From: an uncultured Pelagibacteraceae bacterium
GTDB taxonomy: Bacteria; Pseudomonadota; Alphaproteobacteria; Pelagibacterales; Pelagibacteraceae
NCBI GenBank assembly: GCA_902624075.1
Contig: CACNWC010000004.1
Location: forward strand, 1 to 64,000
Length of the DNA: 64,000 bases
Reading direction: 5' to 3'
A program made the position numbers and the translations under genes. Below the pieces are notes generated by a model that was not told the origin of the DNA, did not search any database, and saw nothing but the letters and a program-made list of their open reading frames with translations. Every line of letters starts with the position of its first letter. Positions within the stretch are counted from its first letter, which is position 1. Below, one piece after another: positions 37,806 through 47,209 of the stretch.

Positions 37806-39287
37806 ATGCCAAAAATTCAAGATTTTAAAATGTATATTAATGGTGAATGGGTAGATTCATCCTCTGGAAAAAAAATTGAAACATTAAATCCTGAAAATAA
37901 TGAAGTTTGGGCAACTGTTCCTGAAGCAAATGAAAAGGATGTGGATAAAGCTGTTCAATCAGCTCAAAAAGCTTTTGAAAATAATTGGTCTACACTTCAT
38001 CCAAGAGAAAGAGCAAAATATTTAAAATTAATTGCTGATCAACTAAGAGCTAATGCAGAACATCTTGGAAAAATTGAAACCATTGATACTGGTAAACTTT
38101 ATAGAGAAACAAAAACTCAAGCTAATTATATTGCAGAATATTATGAATACTTTGCAGGTTTAGCTGACAAAGTAGAAGGAACTGTTGTCCCAATAGACAA
38201 ACCAGATATGCAAGTTACAACAACAAGAATTCCTATAGGTGTTGTGGCTGCAATTATTCCTTGGAATTCTCAAATGTTATTAACAGCTGTCAAACTCGCA
38301 CCAGCTCTTGCAATGGGAAATACTGTTGTAATTAAAGCTTCTGAACTTGCTCCTGTAACTCTTTTGGAGTTTGCAAAATTAATTGATAAAGCTGGATTTC
38401 CAAAAGGAGTAATTAATATAATTACCGGTTTAGGTGAACCATGTGGTAAAGCATTAACTACGCACAATCTTGTGGAAAGAATAGCATTCACTGGTGGGCC
38501 GGAGACTGCGAAACATATTATTAAAAACTCTGCAGAAAATTTATCTCAAGTAAGCTTGGAACTTGGTGGTAAAAGTCCAGTTGTTGTATTTGATGATGCT
38601 GATCAAGAAAATGCTTTAAATGGAATAACTGCAGGAATATTTGGAGCAAGTGGTCAAAGTTGTATTGCAGGATCTAGGCTTTATTTACAATCAAGTATTT
38701 ATGATGAATTTTTAAAAAAATTAATTTCAAAAGCTGAAAAAATAAAATTAGGTAGTCCAATGGAAAAAGATACACAAATGGGACCATTAAATAGTTTTAA
38801 ACAATTAGAAAACATAGAAAAAAATATTAAAGCAACAATTGAACAAGGTGGAAAGATTAGATGTGGAGGAAAAAGATCTTCTGTTTCAAACAAAGGTTAT
38901 TACTTTCCAGCAACTATTATAGAATGTAAAAATCATAATCTACCTGTTGCAGAAAATGAATTATTTGGTCCGATATTATCAGTTATGAAGTTTGACAAAG
39001 AAGATGAAGTAATAAATAAAATGAATGATAATAAATATGGTCTTTCCTCTGGAGTTTATACTTCAAATTTTGCACGTGGTTTAAGGGTATCTAAAGCTAT
39101 ACGTGCAGGTATAGTTTTTATAAACACTTACCGATTGATCTCTCCAATGGCTCCTTTTGGCGGCATCAAAGATAGTGGCTATGGCAAAGAAGCAGGGATT
39201 GAGTCTATAAAAGAGTACACAAGAATAAAGACCACGTGGTATAACTCATCAGACAAACCGATGACTGACCCATTTACAATGGGATAA
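37806..39287 (+). CDS. NAD(P)-dependent aldehyde dehydrogenase
   Basis: IPWNSQMLLT, VSLELGGKSPVVVFDDAD, GASGQSCIAGSR. Confidence 0.92.
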   Translation: MPKIQDFKMYINGEWVDSSSGKKIETLNPENNEVWATVPEANEKDVDKAVQSAQKAFENNWSTLHPRERAKYLKLIADQLRANAEHLGKIETIDTGKLYRETKTQANYIAEYYEYFAGLADKVEGTVVPIDKPDMQVTTTRIPIGVVAAIIPWNSQMLLTAVKLAPALAMGNTVVIKASELAPVTLLEFAKLIDKAGFPKGVINIITGLGEPCGKALTTHNLVERIAFTGGPETAKHIIKNSAENLSQVSLELGGKSPVVVFDDADQENALNGITAGIFGASGQSCIAGSRLYLQSSIYDEFLKKLISKAEKIKLGSPMEKDTQMGPLNSFKQLENIEKNIKATIEQGGKIRCGGKRSSVSNKGYYFPATIIECKNHNLPVAENELFGPILSVMKFDKEDEVINKMNDNKYGLSSGVYTSNFARGLRVSKAIRAGIVFINTYRLISPMAPFGGIKDSGYGKEAGIESIKEYTRIKTTWYNSSDKPMTDPFTMG

Positions 39288-39290
39288 ATT

Positions 39291-40148
39291 TTGCCAATTA
39301 AACATTTATTAATTTTAATTTTTATAATGATAGCTCATGGAAGTGCTTTTCCAGTAGCAAAATTAGCACTTAATAATTCTGTACCACCTATATTAATGGC
39401 TTCATTAAGAATGGGTCTTGTATTTATGATATTGATTCCACTCTGGAGATTTAAGCTTCCAGAAAAAAAATATTTCAAATCTTTGATAGCATTTTCTATT
39501 TCGATGGGTGTTTTAGTTTATGTTTTTATGAATTTATCTCTTTATTATTCATCAATTATATCTCCAATTATTCTTGGTTCTCAACTTGCTATTCCTTTTG
39601 GAATTCTTGCAAGTGCTATAATGCTAGGTGAAAATATAAGTTTAAAGAAATGGTTGTTAATATTTAGCGCATTTATAGGAATATTAATTATATTTTTTGA
39701 CCCTAAGTTAGCTAATAATTTTTTGGGATTATTTTTTGCGAGTTTAATGGCTTTATCTTTTGGGTTATCTCAAGTTTACTCAAGAGAGTTAAGAAATTTA
39801 GATATAAGCTTACTTAATGCCTTTGTTGGTTTGGTGGGATTTTTAATTTTATTAATTATTTCTTATTTTATTGAGGGAGATACAATTTTAAATATTATTT
39901 CAATCAATGTAGATTCTTGGATGCTAATTTCATATCAGGCAATAGTAGTTTCGTTAGGAGCCCATTTGTTAATGTTTTACTTATATAAATTTTATACAGT
40001 TGGAAAAATTTTTCCTTTCTATTCCTTGTTTCCAATTTTTGGTATCATCTTGACCTTTCTAGTATTTGGAGAGATACCAACTTTATTGTTCATATTGGGT
40101 GGTATAATTGTTATATCTTCTGTGTTTTTTCTTCACAAAATTGAATAA
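39291..40148 (+). CDS. EamA/DMT-family transporter
   Basis: TTG start; ~10 TM, AHGSAFPVAKLAL. Confidence 0.8.
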   Translation: MPIKHLLILIFIMIAHGSAFPVAKLALNNSVPPILMASLRMGLVFMILIPLWRFKLPEKKYFKSLIAFSISMGVLVYVFMNLSLYYSSIISPIILGSQLAIPFGILASAIMLGENISLKKWLLIFSAFIGILIIFFDPKLANNFLGLFFASLMALSFGLSQVYSRELRNLDISLLNAFVGLVGFLILLIISYFIEGDTILNIISINVDSWMLISYQAIVVSLGAHLLMFYLYKFYTVGKIFPFYSLFPIFGIILTFLVFGEIPTLLFILGGIIVISSVFFLHKIE

Positions 40149-40220
40149 TTTGCTTATTGAAAATCTTTTTAAATAAGATTTAATTTGCTTTTATAAATTG
40201 TTAACAAATAGAGGAAAATA

Positions 40221-41402
40221 ATGAAAAAACTATTTATTGCTGCATTTATATTTGTTTCTACTTTTACAACAAATGTTTTTGCAGAAGTTAAAATGGGGAT
40301 AATTTTAGGATTTACTGGTCCTATTGAATCCCTAACACCAGCTATGGCTGCATCTGCAGAACTTGCTTTTAAAGAAGCATCTGACTCAGGTTCACTATTA
40401 GGTGGAGAAACTATTTCAGTAATAAGAGCAGATTCAACTTGTGTTGACTCAGCAGCAGCAACTGCAGCAGCTGAAGGTGTCATTTCACAAGGTGTTGCGG
40501 CTATTATGGGTGCTGACTGTTCAGGTGTAACTGGAGCAATAGCTTCAAACGTTGCTGTACCAAATGGTGTGGTAATGATCTCACCATCAGCTACATCACC
40601 AGGGTTAACTACATTAGATGACAAAGGGTATTTCTTTAGAACTGCTCCATCTGATGCTAGAGGTGGTCAAATTTTAGCTGATATTACTAAAGACAGAAAA
40701 GTTAAAAGTGTTGCAATCACTTATACAAATAATGACTACGGAAAAGGTTTAGCAGATGTTTACAAAGCAGCTGTTGAAGCTCATGGTATTAAAGTAACTA
40801 CAGTAACAGCTCATGAAGATGGAAAAGCAGATTACTCTTCTGAAGTAGCAACTCTTGCTTCAGCTGGTGGTGATGCGGTAGCTGTAATTGGATACCTAGA
40901 CCAAGGTGGTAAAGGAATTATCCAAGCTTCTTTAGACTCTGGTGCATTTGATAAATTTATTTTATCTGATGGTATGATCGGTCAGTCTTTAGTTGATGCG
41001 TTTGGAAAAGACTTAAGAAAATCTTTTGGTTCAATGCCAGGTTCAACTGGTAAAGGTGCGGGCGTATTCGGTAATGTAGCAAAAGCTGCTGGTATTGATA
41101 GTTCAGGACCTTACACTGGAGAATCTTATGATGCAGCTGCTTTGATTGTTTTAGCAATGCAAGCAGGTGGGTCAGCTGATAGAGCATCAATTGCAAAAAA
41201 TGTAATGGATGTTGCTAACGGCCCTGGAACAAAAATTTACCCAGGTGAATTAAAAAAAGGTTTAGATTTATTAGCTAAAGGTAAAAAAGTTGACTATGAA
41301 GGTGCAACTGGAGTTACTTTTACTAGCGTCGGTGAAGCTGAAGGTTCTTTCTTAGAACAAGAAGTTAAAGGCGGAAAATTCAAAACTAAAAAACAAAGAT
41401 AA
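40221..41402 (+). CDS. Branched-chain amino acid-type ABC transporter substrate-binding protein
   Basis: Signal peptide; MGIILGFTGPIESLTPAMAASAELAF periplasmic-binding fold motif; convergent with livMHFG-like genes. Confidence 0.87.
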   Translation: MKKLFIAAFIFVSTFTTNVFAEVKMGIILGFTGPIESLTPAMAASAELAFKEASDSGSLLGGETISVIRADSTCVDSAAATAAAEGVISQGVAAIMGADCSGVTGAIASNVAVPNGVVMISPSATSPGLTTLDDKGYFFRTAPSDARGGQILADITKDRKVKSVAITYTNNDYGKGLADVYKAAVEAHGIKVTTVTAHEDGKADYSSEVATLASAGGDAVAVIGYLDQGGKGIIQASLDSGAFDKFILSDGMIGQSLVDAFGKDLRKSFGSMPGSTGKGAGVFGNVAKAAGIDSSGPYTGESYDAAALIVLAMQAGGSADRASIAKNVMDVANGPGTKIYPGELKKGLDLLAKGKKVDYEGATGVTFTSVGEAEGSFLEQEVKGGKFKTKKQR

Positions 41403-41416
41403 TTTATCTTAAAATT

Positions 41417-41453
41417 AAAACCCCCAGCATTAATTCGTTGGGGGTTTTTTTTT
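41417..41453. terminator. Terminator hairpin between convergent livJ-like and livM-like genes
   Basis: aaaaccccca-N12-tgggggtttt followed by a further T run on + strand. Confidence 0.87.
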
Positions 41454-41523
41454 AAAAAAATAAATATTTATCTGCCATATACAAAGCCCAAGCTATTGCG
41501 GCACCTGTAATAATATATTTCAT
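41452..41523 (-). CDS. Candidate microprotein, 23 aa (MKYIITGAAIAWALYMADKYLFF)
   Basis: ATG 5 nt downstream of the livM-like stop codon; hydrophobic; translated by hand, absent from ORF track. Confidence 0.35.
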   Translation of the reverse strand: MKYIITGAAIAWALYMADKYLFF

Positions 41524-41528
41524 AATAA

Positions 41529-42899
41529 TTATTTTATTTCTATTTTTTCAGGAAGTATACCTTTTGGTCTATATCTCATTATTATCAAAAGACCTACTCC
41601 CATCATTAAAAATCTAAAGTAAGGAACACTTTCAATTAAGTGTACTTTTAAAAAGTGTGTATCCTCTAGACCTGCTGTAGTTAAATTGACCAAATAAAGA
41701 CCAATCGGAGCCGCCTCAATCCATAAGAACCAAACAACAAAACCTCCAAGAATAGCACCAAAATTATTTCCACTTCCACCTACAATAACCATTACCCAAA
41801 TTAAAAAAGTATATCTCAAGGGCCTATAACTTCCAGGAGTAAACAGTCCATCTTGTGTAACTAACATTGCACCTGCAATACCGACGATGGCTGAGCCTAA
41901 AACAAAAATTAATAAGTGTTGTTTGACTACATTTTTACCCATTGCATTAGCCGCTTCCTCATTATCTCTAATAGCTCTCATCATTCTTCCCCAAGGAGAA
42001 TAAAGAGCTTTTTGAGTTAAGATTAATAAAATAATTACTACAACTAAAAATAATCCGGAGTAACAAAGTTTTACGAAAACTGATGATCCTTCGATTACTA
42101 ATTGATTTAAGGCTGCTTGTCTTTCTGTTAAATCAGTAATTAAATTTAATTTACTTGAGTTAAATTTTTCAACAAGATTTATAAACCAATCTGTTTGTTG
42201 TAAGTTTACCTCATAAGGTGCAGGTCTTTTTAATCCAATTACATTCTTAACACCTCTTGTAAGCCAATCCTCATGTTTTATAATTGCAATAACAATTTCT
42301 GATATTAATAAAGTTGCTATAGCTAAATAATCAGCTCTTAGTCCTAAGGCTACTTTTCCTATAACAAAAGCTAATCCACCTGCAAAAAAAGCTCCAACAA
42401 CCCAAGAAAAAATAATTGGAAGACCTAATCCGCCAAGAAAACCAGTTTTTGCTGGCTCTACATTTTCAATAGCCTCAATTCCAGGCTCTGAAATAAATCT
42501 TATGATAACAATTCCCAAAACTATGATAGCAGCTACAATGTAAGTTCTGTTTTTTGATTTCTTATAATTTTTTAATATATATCTAACAGCCAATACCATT
42601 GCTATTATTAGAAAAAGACTAAATAAAATATTAGATCCACCTGCGCTCCAAGCTTCTTGAACTGGATCTACTGAAATTAAAACAGCTGCCAAACCACCTA
42701 AAGCTGTAAAACCCATTATTCCAAAGTTAATAAGACCAGCATATCCCCATTGAATATTAGCACCCATTGTCATCACTGCTGAAATAAGACAAAGATTAAA
42801 TATTGATAGAGCAATGTTCCAAGACTGAAATATACCCACAAGGATAATTAATCCCATCATAATACTATATGCAGCAATTACGTTTAAATTTTTTCTCAC
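41529..42899 (-). CDS. Branched-chain amino acid ABC transporter permease, LivM-like
   Basis: SPWGRMMRAIRDNEEAANAMGKNV, IVGGSGNNFGAILGGFV. Confidence 0.88.
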   Translation of the reverse strand: MRKNLNVIAAYSIMMGLIILVGIFQSWNIALSIFNLCLISAVMTMGANIQWGYAGLINFGIMGFTALGGLAAVLISVDPVQEAWSAGGSNILFSLFLIIAMVLAVRYILKNYKKSKNRTYIVAAIIVLGIVIIRFISEPGIEAIENVEPAKTGFLGGLGLPIIFSWVVGAFFAGGLAFVIGKVALGLRADYLAIATLLISEIVIAIIKHEDWLTRGVKNVIGLKRPAPYEVNLQQTDWFINLVEKFNSSKLNLITDLTERQAALNQLVIEGSSVFVKLCYSGLFLVVVIILLILTQKALYSPWGRMMRAIRDNEEAANAMGKNVVKQHLLIFVLGSAIVGIAGAMLVTQDGLFTPGSYRPLRYTFLIWVMVIVGGSGNNFGAILGGFVVWFLWIEAAPIGLYLVNLTTAGLEDTHFLKVHLIESVPYFRFLMMGVGLLIIMRYRPKGILPEKIEIK

Positions 42900-43915
42900 A
42901 ACACCTTCCCTTTAAATATACCTGATGGACGATAGAGCAAGACAATGACCAGTATTGAAAAAGATACTGCAAATTTATAATCCGTGGAAAGCAATTGAAT
43001 TAAGCCATCTGGCTCCATACTTTCAGGTAAAACATACATAAAAAATTTTCTATAAGCGTAAGTTAATAATATTTCTGAAAAAGCAATTACATATCCTCCT
43101 AGAAAGGCTCCAAATGGATTACCAATACCACCCACTATAGCTGCTGCAAATATTGGCAGCATATTATTAAAGTAGGTAAATGGTTTGAAGCTTTTGTCTA
43201 AACCATATAAAGCACCACCAATAGTAGCAAGGATACCTGCTATGATCCAAGTTGTCATAACAATTTTTTTTGGATCAATACCTGATAATAATGCTAAATC
43301 CTCATTATCAGAATACGCTCTCATACTTTTTCCTGTCTTAGTTTTATTTAAAAACCAAAACAGAGTTGAAACTAAAATCAATGTAACAATAATTGTAATA
43401 ACTTGAGTAGATTTTATCGCAAGACCTTCGTTTAATCCTGTCATTTCTTTAAATTCACCTGCTTTAATCAAAAATTTTTCTCCATCAAAAAATCTTCTAT
43501 CAGAGGGTCCAATAATTATACGAACCACTGCTTGAGTAACAAACATTACTCCAATGCTTACCATTGCTAATTGTACAGGGGGGCTTTTTTTTGTTCGGTA
43601 ATATTTAAAGACAAATTTATCTATTATTAACATGTAACCAACCATGAAAATAATTGCAAAAGGAATTGCTAAAAGAGCTGTGGGAAAAATTCCAAGACTA
43701 ATTCCAACAGACTGAAAATACCAAGTGAATAAGATTACAAACATTGTTCCAAAAGACATCATGTCTCCTGTAGCAAAGTTCGCAAATCGTAAAATTCCAT
43801 AGATTAAAGTTACAAAAATTGCACCAAGTGCTAATTGGGATCCATATGCTAAAGCTGGAACAAAAATGTAGTTTAATATAAGTATTATTGCGTTTACAAA
43901 GTCCATATTAACCAC
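42896..43915 (-). CDS. Branched-chain amino acid ABC transporter permease, LivH-like
   Basis: GKSMRAYSDNEDLALLSGID, IVGGIGNPFGAFLGGYVI. Confidence 0.88.
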   Translation of the reverse strand: MVNMDFVNAIILILNYIFVPALAYGSQLALGAIFVTLIYGILRFANFATGDMMSFGTMFVILFTWYFQSVGISLGIFPTALLAIPFAIIFMVGYMLIIDKFVFKYYRTKKSPPVQLAMVSIGVMFVTQAVVRIIIGPSDRRFFDGEKFLIKAGEFKEMTGLNEGLAIKSTQVITIIVTLILVSTLFWFLNKTKTGKSMRAYSDNEDLALLSGIDPKKIVMTTWIIAGILATIGGALYGLDKSFKPFTYFNNMLPIFAAAIVGGIGNPFGAFLGGYVIAFSEILLTYAYRKFFMYVLPESMEPDGLIQLLSTDYKFAVSFSILVIVLLYRPSGIFKGKVL

Positions 43916-44615
43916 CTAGAAAAGAGCTTCTTACTCTTGGATCCTCTAGTAATTCTTTCCCAGTGCCAGAATGCCGGTTCTCACCCGTTACCAAAACATA
44001 TCCTCTATCAGAAATATTCAATGCTTGTTTTGCATTTTGCTCAACCATCAAAATTGCTACATTGGTTCTTTTAACTTTAATAATATGATCAAATAATTCA
44101 TCCATTACAATTGGTGAAACTCCCGCCGTTGGTTCATCAAGCATTAAAACTGATGGCTTAATCATTAGTGCTCTTCCAAGAGCTACTTGTTGTCTTTGTC
44201 CACCAGATAATTCTCCAACTAATTGACTTCTTTTTTCTTTGAGTACAGGAAATAAATCGTATATCTCATCTATGACTGACTTATGATCACTGTTAATTAA
44301 AAAAGCACCCATTTCTAAATTTTCTTCAACAGTCATGCCTGCAAAAACATTTTTTGTTTGAGGTACAAATGAGATACCTTCTTTAACTCTATCCTGTGGA
44401 GATAATTTAGAAATATCTTTTCCATCAATTATTACAGAACCAGACTTTAGATTAAGTAAACCTAACATTGCTCTCATTGCAGTAGATTTTCCAGCCCCAT
44501 TAGGTCCAAGAATTGACACTATTTCTCCCCTTTCAACATTTACGGAACAAGAATTAATTATATCCGGTCCATTTCCATAACCACCAGTCATTTTATTACC
44601 TTCAAAAAATGCCAT
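43908..44615 (-). CDS. ABC transporter ATP-binding protein, LivF-like
   Basis: GPNGAGKST, LSGGQRQQVALGRALM, LMLDEPTAGVSP. Confidence 0.9.
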   Translation of the reverse strand: MAFFEGNKMTGGYGNGPDIINSCSVNVERGEIVSILGPNGAGKSTAMRAMLGLLNLKSGSVIIDGKDISKLSPQDRVKEGISFVPQTKNVFAGMTVEENLEMGAFLINSDHKSVIDEIYDLFPVLKEKRSQLVGELSGGQRQQVALGRALMIKPSVLMLDEPTAGVSPIVMDELFDHIIKVKRTNVAILMVEQNAKQALNISDRGYVLVTGENRHSGTGKELLEDPRVRSSFLGG

Positions 44616-44617
44616 AC

Positions 44618-45403
44618 TTAATTATCTTTTAATTTTGAACCTCTGCCTAAATAACTTTCTATAACTTTTTCGTTTTTTTTTGCATCTTCAACTGAACCTT
44701 CAAAAAGAACTGAACCTTCTGCCATAACAATCACTGGATCACACAATCTTCCTATAAAATCCATATCATGTTCAATCATACAAAAAGTATAGCCTTTTTC
44801 TTTATTTAGCTTTTCAATAGCTGTTCCTAGATCTTTTAGTAAAGTTCTATTAACTCCTGCACCAACTTCATCTAATAAAACTAATTTAGCATCAACCATC
44901 ATTGTTCGACCTAATTCTAATAATTTTTTTTGTCCTCCAGATAAATTGCCAGCTAACTCATTTTTTAAATGACTTAAATTTAAAAAATCTACAACTTCCA
45001 TAGCTTTTTCTTTGATTTGAGTTTCTTCTTTTGCAACCAGTGAGGGCTTTAAAAGAGCATTCATTAATTTTTCTCCAGATTGATTGCCTGGCACCATCAT
45101 TAAATTCTCAAGTACAGACAAATTAGTAAATTCATGTGCAATTTGGAATGTTCTAAGTAATCCTTTTGAGAATAATTCATAAGAAGGTACATCGGTAATA
45201 TCTTCATTATTAAACATAACATTACCTTTTGATGATTTTAAATTTCCAGCAATCAAATTAAAAAGAGTAGTTTTTCCTGAACCATTAGGACCAATTATAC
45301 CTGTTATAGTTCCTTTTTTGACTTTTAAAGAACAGTTAGAAACTGCAGCTAATCCACCAAAATATTTTGATAATTGGTTTATTTCTAAGATGTTTTCAGA
45401 CAT
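44618..45403 (-). CDS. ABC transporter ATP-binding protein, LivG-like
   Basis: GPNGSGKTTLFNLI, LSGGQKKLLELGRTM, IEHDMDFI. Confidence 0.9.
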   Translation of the reverse strand: MSENILEINQLSKYFGGLAAVSNCSLKVKKGTITGIIGPNGSGKTTLFNLIAGNLKSSKGNVMFNNEDITDVPSYELFSKGLLRTFQIAHEFTNLSVLENLMMVPGNQSGEKLMNALLKPSLVAKEETQIKEKAMEVVDFLNLSHLKNELAGNLSGGQKKLLELGRTMMVDAKLVLLDEVGAGVNRTLLKDLGTAIEKLNKEKGYTFCMIEHDMDFIGRLCDPVIVMAEGSVLFEGSVEDAKKNEKVIESYLGRGSKLKDN

Positions 45404-45406
45404 TAA

Positions 45407-46174
45407 TTACTTATTTAATCTTTTATGAATACTATTTAAAGTATTAATAACAGATTTATAAACACCTTTTTTACTCATTTCTTTTAAACCTTGTTCATTT
45501 AAACCTTTAGGAGTTTGAGATTCTTTTACTAAATATTTCAATTCTTTTTTATTATTTACAACAGCGTCTTCAGATAAAGCTAAAAATAAAGAAGTAATAT
45601 ATTTTTGAGAGTCTCTTCTTTGAATACCTTTTTTAACTAACCAATCACTCATTATCTTTAACATTTCATAATAAGAAGCCATCATTCCTGATGTTGACCA
45701 AAAATTGATAGATAATTTTTCATTTTTAATTTCAACTGTAGATCCTATTTTGTCAAAAAAATTTTTTACTTTTTTGTTAGGGGGACAAATTGGAACAGGT
45801 CCTTTCTTTAAAGATATTGGTGGTAGAGGTATAGCTCTAACAATATTTGCTCTTACTTTGATCATTTTTTTTAATCTTGGAATAGTTATTGTGGAAATAA
45901 AACTTATAATTGTTTGATTTGATTTAAATTTTAGATTTTTAATTATTTTTTCACCAACATTTGGTGTAATAGCTAAAAAAATCCAGTTACAATTATTTAC
46001 AATTTTTTGATTATCTTTTTCTATTGTAATTCTTTTAAACTTTTTTTTTAAGTGTTTTGAAGTTTTCTTATTTCTTAATGAAATAAATATCTTGTTATAT
46101 TTAATAGATGATTTGCATATACCAGTAATTACTGATGATGCAATTTTTCCAGTTCCAATAAATCCTAAATTCAT
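45407..46174 (-). CDS. Pyrroline-5-carboxylate reductase-like NAD(P)-binding protein
   Basis: GFIGTGKIASSVITGI, ANIVRAIPLPPISLKKGPVPI; first gene of the liv operon. Confidence 0.72.
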   Translation of the reverse strand: MNLGFIGTGKIASSVITGICKSSIKYNKIFISLRNKKTSKHLKKKFKRITIEKDNQKIVNNCNWIFLAITPNVGEKIIKNLKFKSNQTIISFISTITIPRLKKMIKVRANIVRAIPLPPISLKKGPVPICPPNKKVKNFFDKIGSTVEIKNEKLSINFWSTSGMMASYYEMLKIMSDWLVKKGIQRRDSQKYITSLFLALSEDAVVNNKKELKYLVKESQTPKGLNEQGLKEMSKKGVYKSVINTLNSIHKRLNK

Positions 46175-46201
46175 AGAATGGATACTTTATAATGAGCATA
46201 T

Positions 46202-46258
46202 AAAAAAAAAGATAGTCCTTAAAAACCGGGAGCTAAAGATGGCTAAGAAGGACTATCC
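46202..46258 (-). promoter_or_regulatory. Candidate transcription attenuator / structured leader RNA upstream of proC-livGFHM
   Basis: Perfect 10-bp inverted repeat gatagtcctt (46211-46220) / aaggactatc (46248-46257) with 27-nt loop; on minus strand immediately followed by T9 (A9 at 46202-46210); 28 nt upstream of the proC-like start. Confidence 0.65.
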
Positions 46259-46320
46259 AAGCCAATATAACAGATCCTAAAAAAAATGCATTATTCATTT
46301 TTTTCAAATATAAAGGATTT

Positions 46321-46618
46321 ATGAAAAAAAAAGGTCACAGGCCTGTTACCCGGGTCAAAAATCCTGAGCCCAAAATTGAAGATCCAGATTGGGTCATCTG
46401 GGCAGCCTGGGCCGACAGGATCACTTTTGAAGAAATTGAAAAAAAAAACTGGTTATAAGGAATCTGATGTTATTAAAATTATGAGAAGATCTTTAAAACC
46501 TTCGTCATTTAGATTGTGGAGAAAAAGAGTTCATGAAAAAAGTATAAAACATAGAAAAAAGTTTGAGTATTCTCGAAAACAAATAACTAGTAAAATTAAA
46601 AAAGGTGATTATCTGTAG
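46321..46618 (+). pseudogene. TIGR03643-like family protein interrupted by an A10 homopolymer frameshift (sequencing error, pseudogene, or frameshift-expressed gene)
   Basis: Frame from ATG 46321: MKKKGHRPVTRVKNPEPKIEDPDWVIWAAWADRITFEEIEKKNWL*; one fewer A gives EEIEKKTGYKESDVIKIMRRSLKPSSFRLWRKRVHEKS, the C-terminus of listed ORF 46376..46618. Confidence 0.82.
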
Positions 46619-46621
46619 TTA

Positions 46622-46876
46622 ATGAAAAAAATTACAATTTATACAGGTCCAATGTGTAATTACTGTGAAGCAGCAAAAAGATTATTAACAAGGAATAACG
46701 CAACTTATAATGAAATAAATATTGCAACTGTTAATGGTGCAATGGATGAAATGATTAAGAAAGCCAATGGTAAAAGAACAATACCACAAATATTTTTTGA
46801 TGATAAACACATTGGTGGTTATGACGAAGTTAGAGCACTAGAAAAAGAAAATAAATTACAAGATCTTTTAAAATAA
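46622..46876 (+). CDS. grxC: Glutaredoxin (GrxC type)
   Basis: ITIYTGPMCNYCEAAKRLL, RTIPQIFFDDKHIGGYDEV. Confidence 0.92.
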   Translation: MKKITIYTGPMCNYCEAAKRLLTRNNATYNEINIATVNGAMDEMIKKANGKRTIPQIFFDDKHIGGYDEVRALEKENKLQDLLK

Positions 46877-47209
46877 AACGTAATAAATAACCCAAAAAAT
46901 TAAAGTATATTCAAAAAAACTTTTGAAAATTGTAATTTTTTTTTCATCAAATCTTTGATTAATAAATTTTTTTGATAAATAAAATCCAATATTCACTAAC
47001 AAAATAGCAATAATAATACCAATAATGGTAAATTTGACAGAAAAATTTTTATAACCAAAGTAACAAGCTGCAATTAAAGTAAACCAAGAAACTTTTGTAA
47101 TAAAAATTTTAAAGATTAATCCAGCTTTTTTGCTAAAAACCGATTGTGTTTTTATGATTGAATATGACCAAATAACTCCAATTAAAAAACTTAAATACTT
47201 AATTATCAT
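46868..47209 (-). CDS. Small membrane protein of unknown function
   Basis: 113 aa, ~4 hydrophobic segments; overlaps the msrB start by 4 nt. Confidence 0.6.
   Translation of the reverse strand: MIIKYLSFLIGVIWSYSIIKTQSVFSKKAGLIFKIFITKVSWFTLIAACYFGYKNFSVKFTIIGIIIAILLVNIGFYLSKKFINQRFDEKKITIFKSFFEYTLIFWVIYYVLF

Noticed and set aside
40169-40624. 151-aa minus-strand ORF
   Set aside because: Antisense to the livJ-like signal peptide and N-terminus; Ala/Ser-rich artefact of GCA/GCT codons.
46092-46280. Plus-strand 62-aa ORF
   Set aside because: Antisense to the proC-like start and runs through the hairpin element; no support.
46376-46440. N-terminal part of listed ORF 46376..46618 (MKIQIGSSGQPGPTGSLL)
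   Set aside because: Out-of-frame translation of the DPDWVIWAAWADRITFEE coding segment; only the portion after the A run is genuine.
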